From Anniella stebbinsi (lineage: Eukaryota; Chordata; Lepidosauria; Squamata; Anniellidae): DNA of 64,000 nt. Below the pieces are notes generated by a model that saw only the letters and a list, made by a program, of their open reading frames with translations, was not told the DNA's origin and made no database searches. The DNA is taken from positions 194,501,654 to 194,565,653 of the forward strand of contig JARDYH010000001.1 of assembly GCA_029215795.1 (NCBI GenBank). Reading direction: 5' to 3'. Below, piece after piece: positions 42,874 through 53,486 of the stretch. Both the position numbers and the translations under genes were made by a program. Position 1 is the stretch's first letter; every line of letters starts with the position of its first letter.

Positions 42874-45800
42874 ATGTGTCTGGGAGTGGCAATATCTGTT
42901 GTGCAGGGCAAGGGGAGATATGGCGATAGCAGGGTGATGTGCCATTATAGGGGAAGGAGAGATAGATATTTAACACCCAACTTACCTTCCAGTCGCCCTG
43001 CTACCCCGGGGATCTTGGAGAACGAACCAGGCCACCCACAGAACCTCTCCTTGCTCCTATGCAATGCCAGGTCGGTTAAAAATAAAACAAATATCATCTA
43101 TGACCTCCTTATAGATGAGGAGGCCGACCTGGCATGCTTCACAGAAACCTGGCTGGGAGATGATAGTGGGCCGACATGGGCTCAGGCTCTCCCAGCTGGG
43201 TACTGTGTTAGTGAGCAGGTGAGGGAAAGTGGGCGGGGGGGCGGAGTAGCTGTGGTCTACAAAGACAATCTTAACCTGACCAGACTTCCTGTCCGGCAAT
43301 TGAAGCACATCGAGGGTGTGTACCTGAGTCTGAAGGCCAGGGATAGACTAGGAATTCTGTTAGTGTACTGGCCACCCCGCTGCCTATCATACTCCCTGGC
43401 CGAGCTCACGGAACTGGTCTCGGAGTTGGTGTTGGATTCGCCCAAGCTTTTGGTCCTGGGCGATTTCAACATCCCATTCGAGGCTGGTTTGTCAGGTGCA
43501 GCTCAGGAGTTCATGGCATCCATGACAACCATGGGCCTACCCCAATTGGTCTCTGGACCTACACATTCAGCAGGTCACACCCTCAATGCTGTCTTCAGCT
43601 CCGAACAGACAGATCTGTGGGCGGAGGCAACAAATACCTCTGCATTGTCATGGACAGACCACTTTCTGGTCAGGGTTAGTATCACAGCTACCACCCACCC
43701 CTGCAGGGGTGGCGGACCTATTAAGATGGTCCGCCCTCGAAGGCTGATGGATCCTTTTGGATTCCAGAAGGCCTTGGAGGGATCTATGGCTGGTATCGTC
43801 GACGATCCTGTAGAAGCCCTGGTCAATAGATGGAATCAAGACCTAACTAGGGCTATCGACACAATCGCCCCCAAACGTCCTCTCCGAACCTGCTTCTAAT
43901 CGGGCGCCCTGGTATACAGAAGATCTCAGGGAGTTGAAGCGGAAAGGACGATGACTAGAGCGCCGATGGCAGAAAACTCGACTTATATCCGATAAGACAC
44001 GACATAGAGAACAACTTCGTTCCTATGGGGTGGCAATACATGCAGCAAAGAAAGCTTACTTCTCTGCACGCATTGCGTCTGCGAATTCGCGTCCAGCAGA
44101 ACTGTTCAGGGTGGTCAGGGGTCTAACTCGGGCACCCTCCCCCCTGAACCTGATGTTAGAGCCTTCGATAGTTCGCTGTGATGCCTTTGACGATCATTTC
44201 ACAGATAAAATCTCTCGGATAAGAGCCAACTTAGATGCTGTCGTTATAGCAGAGGCTGACAATGGAGTGTCCAGCAACTCCGCGAGTAGAATTACACTGG
44301 ATCAGTTTCAGTTAGTGAGTACCGAGGACGTGGACAAGCTGCTTGGTCGAGTAAGGAGGACGACTTGCCCTCTCGATCCCTGCCCTGCTTGGCTGGTCGC
44401 CCAGGGAGGAGATGCAGTTAGATCACAATTACAATATATTATTAATGCATCTCTCAGGGAGGGGAGTTTTCCATCATGTTTAAAAGAAGCGGTAGTACGG
44501 CCGCTTCTAAAAAAGCCCTCCCTGGATCCCCTGGACTTTAATAACTATAGGCCAGTATCAAATCTTCCATTTTTGGGCAAGGTGATCGAGAGGGCGGTTG
44601 CCTTCCAACTGCAAGCAGTTTGGGATGATACAGATTTTCTAGACGCAAACTGGCTTCAGAGCAGGATATGGAGTTGAGTCTGCTATGGTCGCCTTAGTGG
44701 ATGATCTACGCTTAAGTATTGACAGGGGGAGTGTGTCCCTGTTGGTACTCCTGAACCTCTCAGCGGCTTTCGATACCATCGACCATGGTATCCTTCTGGA
44801 ACGCCTGAGGGAATTGGGACTTGGGGGCACTGTGCTTCAGTGGTTCCGGTCCTACCTCTCGGGCAGGTTCCAGATGGTGATGCTTGGGGATAGTTGCTCT
44901 TCAAAGAAGGAGCAGCTATGTGGTGTACCACAAGGTGCCATCCTATCCCCAATGCTGTTTAAAATATACATGAAACCGTTGGGAGAGATCATCCGGAGGC
45001 ATGGGGCGGGGTGCTATCAGTATGCTGATGACACCCAAATATATTTCTCTATGCCTTCGACAACAGCATCAGCTAAGGATAGTGTGTCTCCTCTGAATGA
45101 ATGCTTGGAGGCGGTAATGGGCTGGATGAGGAAAAACAAACTGAAGCTGAATCCAGACAAGACAGAGGTGCTTACTGTCAAGGGCCACAACCTGGGGTTG
45201 GAGGTGTGTCAACCAGTTCTGGATGGGGTTACACTCCCCCTGAAAGACTGTGTTCGCAGCTTGGGGGTGCTCCTGGATCCGTTGCTCCAAATGACAGCTC
45301 AGATAGATGCGACTGCCAGGAGTGCCTACTATCAGCTTCGGCTGATACGCCAGCTGCGCCCCTTCCTAGAGTTGGAAGACCTAAAATCAGTAGTGCACGC
45401 GCTGGTAACTTCGAGGCTCGACTTCTGCAATGCGCTGTACATAGGGCTACCTCTGTGCCTAGTCCGGAAACTTCAACTAGTTCCAAATATGGCAGCCAGG
45501 TTGGTCACCGGTACATCTAGGGGTGACCACATTACACCAGTTTTAAAATCTCTTCACTGGCTGCCAATCAGTTTCCGGGCAAAGTACAAAGTGTTGATTA
45601 TTACCTTTAAAGCCCTACATGGTTTGGGTCCAGGTTACCTACGGGATCGCCTTCTCCCATACAATCCGCCCCGCACGCTCAGGTCCTCTGGGAAGAATTT
45701 ATTACAGTCAACAAGAACTAGACTGACAACCGTTACCCAGAGGACCTTCTCTTCTGCCACTCCCAGATTGTGGAATGACCTGCCGGGAGAGATTCGCCAA

Positions 45801-45875
45801 CTTACTAGTCTTCAGGAATTTAAAAGATCTATAAAGACTGATCTCTTCCGGCAGGCCTACCTAGATGAATTTTAA
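42874..45875 (+). pseudogene. L2-type endonuclease/RT ORF, three lesions
   Basis: The product would match the 999-residue protein. An open frame (42874-43899) holds the endonuclease: CNARSVKNK, TETW, GDFNI and TDHFLV. A one-base insertion near 43890 shifts the frame. A TGA at 43952-43954 replaces a CGA Arg codon, a CpG transition. A deletion of about five bases near 44647 shifts it again. The remaining frames carry linker and RT start (44030-44677, NNYRPVSNLPFLGKV) and the palm onwards (44685-45875, LLVLLNLSAAFDT with Asp to Asn at the first catalytic position, GVPQGAILSP, QYADDTQIYF). Ends RQAYLDEF. Not functional. Confidence 0.9.
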
Positions 45876-46006
45876 AGTGTTTTATTGGTGTTTTATAGGT
45901 ATTTTAATGATGTACTGGTTTTATCTGCTTTTAATCAGTTTTTGTATTTTGTGTTTGGTGTTGTTCCCCGCCTCGATCCGTTGGGAGAGGCGGGTGATAA
46001 ATAAAT

Positions 46007-46007
46007 A

Positions 46008-46041
<34 letters not shown>
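46007..46041. repeat. ATT triplet tail of the L2-type element
   Basis: About eleven ATT/TTA triplets, the terminal repeat of this LINE family. Confidence 0.95.
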
Positions 46042-46044
<3 letters not shown>

Positions 46045-46804
46045 TGAGAGAGCAATCCTATGGCCCATGGGAGAGTGTCCATTGCTTGGAATCCACCCCC
46101 CCCAACCTCAACCCCTCACAGCCAGCATGAAGATCTATCTGCTGACCTCAACCCTCACAGCTGGCATGGAAAGAACTGTGCCAGCTGCCTCTGAGGTTGC
46201 AAAGACAACCTCAGAGGAGGAAAGGGGATGTTCTGGTGGGCAGAGAAGGAAGGAGACCGGAGAGGCGAGGATACAAGAAATCCTGAGCCCCTCCAGCCTT
46301 CTTCCCTCATCTCTAGGCAGACTAAAAAGCCTGTCTACAGTTTTAATTAAAGATGGAGGAAAGAGAGGCGAAGATCTCCTCCACTGCCCTTCCCACCCTG
46401 CCAACTTCAGCCTGGCAGGGCATAGGAATCTTGGAAGCCTCTGAGTTCAGGGGGCTTCCAAGCAGCAAGTAAGTAAGTAAATAGACGGAATGCTTTGCCT
46501 TCCCAAGTTTTATTATGGAGATACACCAATATTCCCCTGATGGCACTGGCGGGCCTTTGCCCCAACTTTGAAAGAAGGGTGTCATGTCTTCATTGCCCTT
46601 TGGGAATGAGATTATATGCAGGTTTTATGGCATTTAAAACTATGGCTGAACTTACAACTCAGATCTTGTTCTCCATATGTAAACTTGGAAAGATATGCAG
46701 GTTAATATTCTGATATAACTCGTTACATGGGAAGGACAGGACTGCCACACCTCAAACAAGGACTCATGTGGACTTCTGTTCAAGACTGTACCACTGATAA
46801 GAAT
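46042..46804. other. Unassigned stretch
   Basis: Overlapping frames on both strands (46067-46444 plus, 46135-46404 minus) have no recognised domain. Confidence 0.4.
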
Positions 46805-46930
46805 CCTGGCCAGGATGGCCAGATGCAAAGAAAGATGGGGCTCCTGCAATTCTAACAGCCATTTAGATGAGAAAATTTCAGCAGCTGTAGCGTGCTTGAC
46901 AAACTACAGCTGTTGAAATGATCCCTCCCA
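46805..46930. repeat. Possible single-hairpin relative of the 320-bp MITE
   Basis: TGGCCAGATGCAAAGAAAGA, GGGGCTCCTGCAATTCTAAC and TTTCAGCAGCTGTAG echo one arm of the MITE, then AAACTACAGCTGTTGAAAT mirrors part of it. Degraded and tentative. Confidence 0.4.
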
Positions 46931-47831
46931 TTTTGGATTTGGCTACCCCCCAATTAGGGATGTACACGAATTTTGTTTTAGTGTTTGCAAATCATCAGAA
47001 CTTGTTCTATTCACAACCCCAAATGTGAACGCGAACACAAGCTGTGTTTTTTTAAAATGCTTGCACGTTCTTGAGCTTGTGATCACATTTAAAAAATGTC
47101 ACTTTTTTCACGCTTTAGTCATTGGAGGAATAGTGTGCAGTTTTGAAAAATGTGCACCTTTCTTGTTTGAATGAAATGAAAAAACAAGTTGCAAATGGAA
47201 ACAAAAGTGAGGTGAACCAAGTTTTGAAGTGGTGTTCGGAAAATCTTGGCAAGCCAAATCCTGCTTTCTTGTCTGCATCAGTAAAGGGCTCTTGTCCCTG
47301 GCATCTTACAACAGCTTCTTACACTAGTCCAGTGATGTGAGGATCCACGGCAACACCACTGTTTCCCATCTGACCAGGGTAACATGAGAAGAGTTAATCC
47401 TAGTGGGAGCAGCCCATGGTGCAGCTTATCACCACATCAACCTCCAGAAATTAGGGGAACATTGGCATGGGGAAGAGCTGCCCACATCTCCTCCTCCCAG
47501 CCTCTCTCTTCCGAGATTTCTCCAGATGCATGGGAAGGAATGGCATTGCAGCGGCTCCCATGCTAGCAGAGTAATTCCGTCCTGAGAATTTCCCTCAGAT
47601 CCTCCCACAGCTCTGTTCCTTACCAAAGCAACTTGGTAGATAGCTCCTTCCCAAGGCAACCCAACTAGTTTCTTGACAGAGCAATAGTTTATCCTGTGTT
47701 TTCATGGCCACCTGTTTTACTGCCAACTCAAGATATCCCTGTTTTGCAGTCCCTCTCATTCTGGTGTTTCCCCTGCAATGCATCTCTGTAAATCCACCTA
47801 ACTCCATTCTTGATAGAGGGTTTTCTGTATC
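46931..47831. other. Unassigned stretch
   Basis: Starts with ATTAGGGATGTACACG (46950), which may be a lone hAT-type end. Similar words recur near 49481 (AATGCGCACTTTTGGG). No gene recognised. Confidence 0.35.
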
Positions 47832-47966
47832 AGGGCTGGGCAGAAAGTAGATCTTCAGATGTTTTGGACTTCAACTCCCAGCATTCCTGACCACTGGCTA
47901 TGCTGGTAGGAACTTCTGGCAGTTGAAGTCCAAAACATCAGGAGAGCTACCTTCTGCCTACCCCTG
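47832..47966. mobile_element. Hairpin MITE with CAGGG ends
   Basis: CAGGGCTGGGCAGAAAGTAG is mirrored by the inverse CAGGGGTAGGCAGAAGGTAG. GATGTTTTGGACTTCAACTC faces GAAGTCCAAAACATC. CAGGG ends are common in hAT elements. Flanks TTCTGTAT and TTCTACCT match only partly. Confidence 0.75.
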
Positions 47967-48027
47967 TTCTACCTTGGACTTTGGGTTGAGCTACTGATTT
48001 CTTTTGAGTTAAGCTTCAGAGACCAAG

Positions 48028-48500
48028 GACCGATCTACACCAAGCAGGATACGACATTTTGAAAATGTTTTGAAAACTGTATATGGTAGGCTGACCATAT
48101 GAAAAGGAGGACAGGGCTCATGCAACTTTAACTGTTGTAGAGAAAAGGGAATTTCAGCCAGTGTCATTTGTATGCAATGAGTTCCTGGTGAAATTCCCTC
48201 TTCATCACAGCAGTTAAAGGTGCAGGCACTATACTAGAGTGACCATATACAAAAGAAGGCAGGGCCCCTGCAACTTTAACTGTTGTGATGAAGAGGGAAT
48301 TTCACTAGGAACTAATTGCATACCAATGACACTGGCTGAAATTCCCTTTTCTCTACAACTGTTAAAGTTACAGGAGCCCTGTCCTCCTTTTCAGATGGTC
48401 AGCCTAATAGTATATGGAGTGTATCCTGGGCCCCAACAGTTATCACTACTGTTATAAACCGTTTAAACCCATTTCAAAGCAATGGTGTGGATCCTGCCCA
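48028..48500. mobile_element. GATCTACACC-type DNA element, split by a MITE
   Basis: GACCGATCTACACCAAGCAG at the left and GGTGTGGATCCTGCCC at the right are inverse ends. The interior (TTTGAAAATGTTTTGAAAAC, GGGCCCCAACAGTTATCACT, TGTTATAAACCG) matches 61616-61755. MITE copy 6 splits it. Confidence 0.7.
48087..48406. mobile_element. 320-bp double-hairpin MITE, copy 6
   Basis: Standard ends. GTATATGG occurs at 48079-48086 and 48410-48417, with three extra bases (ATA) between the right end and the second duplication. Confidence 0.9.
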
Positions 48501-49224
48501 AATCTTGAAGCAATGTGGCACATCTCCAAGGCCTCATAATGGCAGTAGAGTGGGGGTGAGGTAATTTTACTTCAGAACTCATCCTTATTTGCTGAACTAG
48601 CTTTCTAACCATTAGGCCATTTTTCATCTAACAAAAAGTGTGGCATTTTTAAAGGCAAACTAGAAACCCTTTAAAGTTAAATCCATCTACTGCAAAAGAA
48701 CTTTGATCAACCTCAAAACTGAAAATATTACAAGCGACCAAATCTTTTAATGACTAAGCACTGGATGCATATTTCGCAACCGCAGAGGGAGGAGCCAGAA
48801 CATTTAATGTGCTACTTCCAAGGCAAATTGTATTTAATGATAACATTCAGACAACTGGTTAAGGGAGAACAACTAGTATAATTATGGTGTTTTTGTGAGC
48901 TCCATGGCTGAGAAGAAAGGGGAGGTTTAATCATATTGACACATTTTTTTTTGTTCAAGCCTTTAGTGTTGTTTTCCCAGACTTTAGATGATAAAAAGCA
49001 ACTGGTTCTGTTTATATTACTCTGGGCAACATGCCCATATTTTGTAAATTACCCCTAGGGAATGCATATTTCATCTCTGGCTAGGCTGTGGAAAGAAAAG
49101 TAGAAGGTGTTATGCTTGAGCCTGCCTCACCTTCAGCATCTGAACAGAAAGGGCAATTAGCAACTAAAAATGTAACAAATCCAGCCAGGATCCTAAATTT
49201 AGCAAATATAGCTGACTTCTTACA
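48501..49224. other. Unassigned stretch
   Basis: No recognised feature. Confidence 0.4.
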
Positions 49225-49795
49225 TCAGCCTTCCCCAGTGTAGTGCCTCCAGGTGTTTCGGACTACAACCCCATTGTCCCTAGGGAAATATGACAAATTA
49301 GCTTCAGTTCTGTTTTGATCAGGATTTTACCCAGTTTGCACCATCTGGACCAAACACAGACTTGGATGCAATCTGCAGTTGAAGTCCATACATTTCTGAG
49401 CTTGTTTCATAGACACCCACCCACCCGGTGCCAAAATACAATTGACAAACACGTGCATATTTGGAGTATACACATGAAAAAATGCGCACTTTTGGGAAAT
49501 GCACACAAATATGCTTTAATCAATGGGAGAAGGACACATACATTTCAAAGATGCACACAATTAGTGTGTACATTTGGGGAAATATACATTAAAATATGCA
49601 CAGACTTTCAGGCGAAAAGAAAACAAGATACAGACTTGAGTTGAAAGAATGGAATTTAGAGGACATCGGCACTTTCAAGCTTAGCTGATTCACACATCCC
49701 TCATCATCCCCAGCCAACAGGTCATTAGATTGCTGGCTGGGGATTATGAGAGATGTAGTTCAACACATCTGGATAGCACTAGGTTGGGGAAGGCT
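49225..49795. mobile_element. Hairpin MITE split by a hAT-type element
   Basis: CAGCCTTCCCCAGTGTAGTG and TGGATAGCACTAGGTTGGGG with AAGGCTG are inverse ends of a 140-base hairpin. The insert lies at 49281-49701. Confidence 0.65.
49281..49701. mobile_element. hAT-type element inside a hairpin MITE (f)
   Basis: Starts TAGGGAAATATGAC and ends CACACATCCCT. Flanks CATTGTCC and CATCATCC match at six of eight bases. The interior repeats ATGCACACA/ATGCGCAC words. Moderate. Confidence 0.5.
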
Positions 49796-50061
49796 GCTTT
49801 ACATTGTAGAATGGAAGAACAGATGAGCGCAGTGTGCTTCTTATTTGCCATCACATAGGTGTCGCTATGCTGTCTGAATAGTCCAACCCAGGTTCTAAGC
49901 CTGCGACATGGTGCCTATTTGGGCATTAGTTGTCCCTGGCCTGAAGCTTTCATTTCAAAAACAAAAACTCTTGCCCTAACAGTTCCCAGGAGCAACAGGG
50001 AATGTGCAGGCAATATTCTGCCAGTTGTTTAGGAAGAAGCAAATTTGTTTTCAGGATCCAT

Positions 50062-50190
50062 CTTTCCAGCTCAAGGGTGGGCAATTTATGCTCCTCCAGA
50101 TGTTTTGTTCCACAACACCCACGATCCCATGCTGTCTACGGCTGATGGGATGAAACATCTGGAGGGCCACAACCTGTCCACCTCTGCTCT
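50062..50190. mobile_element. Hairpin MITE, GGGTGGGCAA type
   Basis: CAAGGGTGGGCAATTTATGC with CCTCCAGATGTTTTG is mirrored by AAACATCTGGAGGGCCAC and AACCTGTCCACCTCTG. Confidence 0.7.
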
Positions 50191-50284
50191 AGTCCATGCA
50201 CACTTACTTATTAGTGAGTCCCACTGAACTCAGTAAAGTTACAGTGAAAAAAAATGCATCAATACCAATGGGCTGCCAGCTATA

Positions 50285-50390
50285 TATTGAGGCTGCAATC
50301 CTACCCACACTTATTTGGGAATAAATCTCAGAATCTAGTGGGAGTAATTCAATGCAATTTATTTCTGAGTAAACACAGGACTGCATCGCA
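50285..50390. repeat. Short hairpin element, AATCC...TTCTGAGTAA type
   Basis: GAGGCTGCAATCCTACCCAC on the left and TTTATTTCTGAGTAAACACA with GGACTGCATC on the right. Confidence 0.6.
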
Positions 50391-50393
50391 AAG

Positions 50394-50713
50394 TAGGCTG
50401 ACCATATGAAAAGGAGGACAGGGCTCATGTAACTTTAACAGCTGTAGAGAAAAGGGAATTTCAGCCAGTGTCATTTGTATGCAATTAGTTCCTGGTGGAA
50501 TTCCCTCTTCATCACAACAGTTAAAGTTACAGGGGCCCTGCCTTCTTTTGTATTTGGTCCCTCTAGTATAGTGCCTGCAACTTTAACTGTTGTGATGAAG
50601 AGGGAATTTCACCAGGAACTAATTGCATACAAGTGACACAGGCTGAAATTCCCTTTTCTCTACAACTGTTAAAGTTACATGAGCCCTGACCTGGATTTTA
50701 TCTGGTCAGCCTA
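50394..50713. mobile_element. 320-bp double-hairpin MITE, copy 7 (mixed ends)
   Basis: The left end is standard (ATATGAAAAGGAGGACAGGG), the right end is of the variant type (GACCTGGATTTTATCTGGTC). Flanks TCGCAAAG and TTGCAAAG match at seven of eight bases. Confidence 0.9.
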
Positions 50714-50777
50714 TTGCAAAGTCTAAAAAGAGAATACATTATTCCTATTAATCACTGGATTATCTTTCATCTCAAAT

Positions 50778-50868
50778 TCAACACATGCAGGTTTACTTAG
50801 AAGTAAGTCCCACTATGTTCACTAGAGATTACTTCCAGGTAAATTTGCACAGGATTGCAGCCCTACTG
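50778..50868. repeat. Short hairpin element, AAGTAAGTCCCACT type
   Basis: GTTTACTTAGAAGTAAGTCC faces GATTACTTCCAGGTAAATTT; the end GCACAGGATTGCAGCCCTAC is shared with the family. Confidence 0.65.
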
Positions 50869-50869
50869 G

Positions 50870-51045
50870 GGAGCCAATGCTCCAGCCACCCCTACAGCTG
50901 GCGCCGCACTGCACCACGAGCGACGGCACGGCCGGCGCCAGGAAAAGCCGCCGGCGCGCCTCTTACGTCAGGACTGGCATAAGAGGCGTCAATTCACTGT
51001 GCGATGCCGGGGAGCCGCCACAGCGCAGCGCTCCCAGCCTCGTGA
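50870..51045. other. Short CpG-rich patch
   Basis: About 175 bases rich in GCGCC, CGGC and CGCG words in an AT-rich setting, with no recognised repeat. May be a fragment of a GC-rich element or a small CpG island. Confidence 0.4.
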
Positions 51046-51286
51046 AGATGAGGCCTTGCTTGCATTTGTTCTTGGGATTTCATTTACCTTAGGAGATAGT
51101 TCTGTGACATTCGGCATCAACATGTTCCATGCAATCCTCCCCATCTGAGTACTTGAAAACTCTTTACTTTAGAGATATATGCTGACATTTCATACCTTTT
51201 CCTTAATTTGGCTTCTGACTTCCCATAGATCTATTTATTGCAAACTAGGAAGGGAGGCCAATTAAATTCCCCTCAGAGGTTCAAAC

Positions 51287-52516
51287 TAGGGATGTGCACT
51301 GGATCGGGTCCGATCCACGATCCAAATCCGACCCAGGGAGAAATCGGATAAAATTATCCGATTTATCCGATTTCTGATCTTTACCGCTGGATTGGCCGAT
51401 CCAATCCGATCTGATCCGGAAAGGTTCTGATCCAGATCGGACGGACTGGCGGATCGGCGGGCACCCGCTGGCACCCACCGCCGCTTCCATTGGCAGGCAC
51501 CAGCAGGCGCCCGCCGATGGAAGCGGACAGCGGGGGGGGGGCTTCCCTAGCGGGGCTGTCCGCTTCCATTGGTGGGCGCCAGCGCGTGCCTGCCGATGGA
51601 AGCGGACAACGGGGGCAGGGGGTGGCGGACGGGAGCAGATGGCCAGGAAAGGTAAGCAGGGGGCAGGGGGGTGGGGGGGGGCGCGGGGGCGCGCGGCATG
51701 CTTACCTTCTGTGGCTGTCCACTCCCGTCCGCCACTGAATGCTACTGCGAGCAGGCTTTGCGGCCTGCTCCTAGGTAGCGCGCCAGGTGATGACATCACC
51801 TGGCGCACTACTCAAGAGCAGGCTGCGAAGCCTGCTCGCAGTAGCGGCCAGTGGCAGACGGGAGCGGACGGCCACGGAACGTAAGCAGGGGGGAGGGGGG
51901 AGGGGGGCCCATGCGCGCGCCGCTTACCTTCAGGGGCCGTCTGCTCCTATCCGCTGCCAGCCGCTACTGCGAGGAGGCTTCGCAGCCAGCCCCTAGGTAG
52001 CGCGCCAGGTGATGACATCACCTGATGTGCTACTCAGGAGCAGGCCATGAAGCCTCCTCGCAGTAGCGGATGGGAGCAGACAGGCCCCGAAGGTAAGCAG
52101 GAGGGGGGAGGGGGGCACAGCAGCAGCCAGCAGCGGATGGGAGCAGACGGCCATGGAAGGTAAGCAGGGGGAGGGGGCTTACCCCCCCCAGGGCTGTCTG
52201 ATTCCATCCGCTGGCGCCCACAGTGGACGGCCCCAGAGGGTAGGAGGGAGCTAGGGGCCCCCTCACCCACCCGCCGCAATTTTTTCCCCATAGACTTACA
52301 TTGGGGAAAAGCTTTCTTTTCCCCAATGCAAGTCTATGGGGGGGGGGGGGAAATGGCGGCCGATCCAAAAATCGGATGTCCAATTTTTGGATTGGGATCG
52401 GACCCGATCTGATCCGGGGGGGGGGGCTCCAATTTTGTCCGATCCGATCTCGGACAAAATTGGAGGTCCCGATCCAGGTCCCGATCCGATCTGGGGGGGG
52501 TCCGTGCACACCCCTA
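51287..52516 (-). mobile_element. GC-rich hAT-type element with palindromes (c)
   Basis: Ends TAGGGATGTGCAC and the inverse of TAGGGGTGTGCAC, exact 8-bp duplication GTTCAAAC (51279-51286 and 52517-52524). Its left end matches the right end of the 29.6-kb element, so it is reversed. Two palindromes are centred near 51794 and 52015 on TGATGACATCA, with CAGGCTTTGCGGCCTGCTC-like arms. GGATCGG words fill both ends. Frames here are compositional artefacts. Confidence 0.85.
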
Positions 52517-52623
52517 GTTCAAACCTCAAACAATTGTGCTCCTCCCATCCAAGTCAAAGAAGCTCAAAATTCCACCATGCAGTGTTCACTACTCCACCGT
52601 GCAGAATAAACCAGTAAAAGTTT

Positions 52624-52715
52624 ATTCAGGCTGCAATCCTATACCTATTTACCTGGGAGCAAGTCCCATAGAACTCAATGGGCTTTACTTCTGAGTAGAC
52701 ATGTATGGGACTGCG
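52624..52715. repeat. Short hairpin element, GCAATCCTATAC type
   Basis: AGGCTGCAATCCTATACCTA with GCAAGTCCCATAGAA faces TACTTCTGAGTAGACATG and GGGACTGCGCTGTCC. Confidence 0.7.
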
Positions 52716-53438
52716 CTGTCCAGTACTTTCCCTCCCATTTCTATAATGCCATTATCTGTCCTTATATCATATTTTCAGAGTTAATGTTTGGTGCTGCAAC
52801 CAACTGAGGCGGCAGCAAATTTCCCAAATCTATGTATACAGACAGTCCTTACTGATGTCCGCCTGAGCATTGATGGCCAACTGTCAACATGTGTCACATC
52901 AGGCACCTGCAGCAACATCATCAGGCCCCTAGATACCCTTCCAAATGTATATTAAGGTCTGGCCCAAATCTTGTTTACACTTCCACTTTTAAGGGGAAGA
53001 AACACTGAGTCTCTATGTTTATTTCCCACAAATGTTACTACATTGCTATTTCACACTCATTCTGAAAAGGAAGGGGATCTTTCAGGAAGTGCATTCATTC
53101 CACAGCACCCTTGCCACACCCACCCATTGACACTCTCATGCCACCAGGTATCTGTGCCCCATAACTGTGAAGCTTCTACTACTTGGTGACGCCAGCCTTA
53201 TTACACAGCCTGATCATCCGTGAGGGGATTGGATTCTTCTGGCCCTTGGAGAACAGAATGGCTGCCAGAAACTTAAAGATTAGCCATCCCTGCCCAAGAT
53301 GGTAAGGCACCCTATTCAATCCTACACCAAACCATCTAATTTTAAGACTCAAAGTGTTGAGACAGTGACAAATAACAGATATGTCTTTCAGATAGAGTTC
53401 AGTTTTACACCATGTAAGTCTCTCCACTGCTTTTTTTC
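52716..53438. other. Unassigned stretch
   Basis: No recognised feature. Confidence 0.4.

Positions 53439-53483
<45 letters not shown>
53439..53483. repeat. TTG triplet repeat
   Basis: About fourteen uninterrupted TTG/GTT triplets. Confidence 0.97.

Positions 53484-53486
<3 letters not shown>

Larger units (their letters stand above)
42720..46041 (+). mobile_element. L2-type LINE (family A), second near-full-length copy
   Basis: Homologous to the 1148-4399 element along the whole ORF and 3' UTR, ending GCCTCGATCCGTTGGGAGAG and an ATT run (46007-46041). Its leader (CAGCCCCGGCCCACCTGCGG region) does not resemble that of the first copy; similarity begins near the ATG. No firm target duplication (a GAGAGAGC match at both edges is weak). 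Confidence 0.9.
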
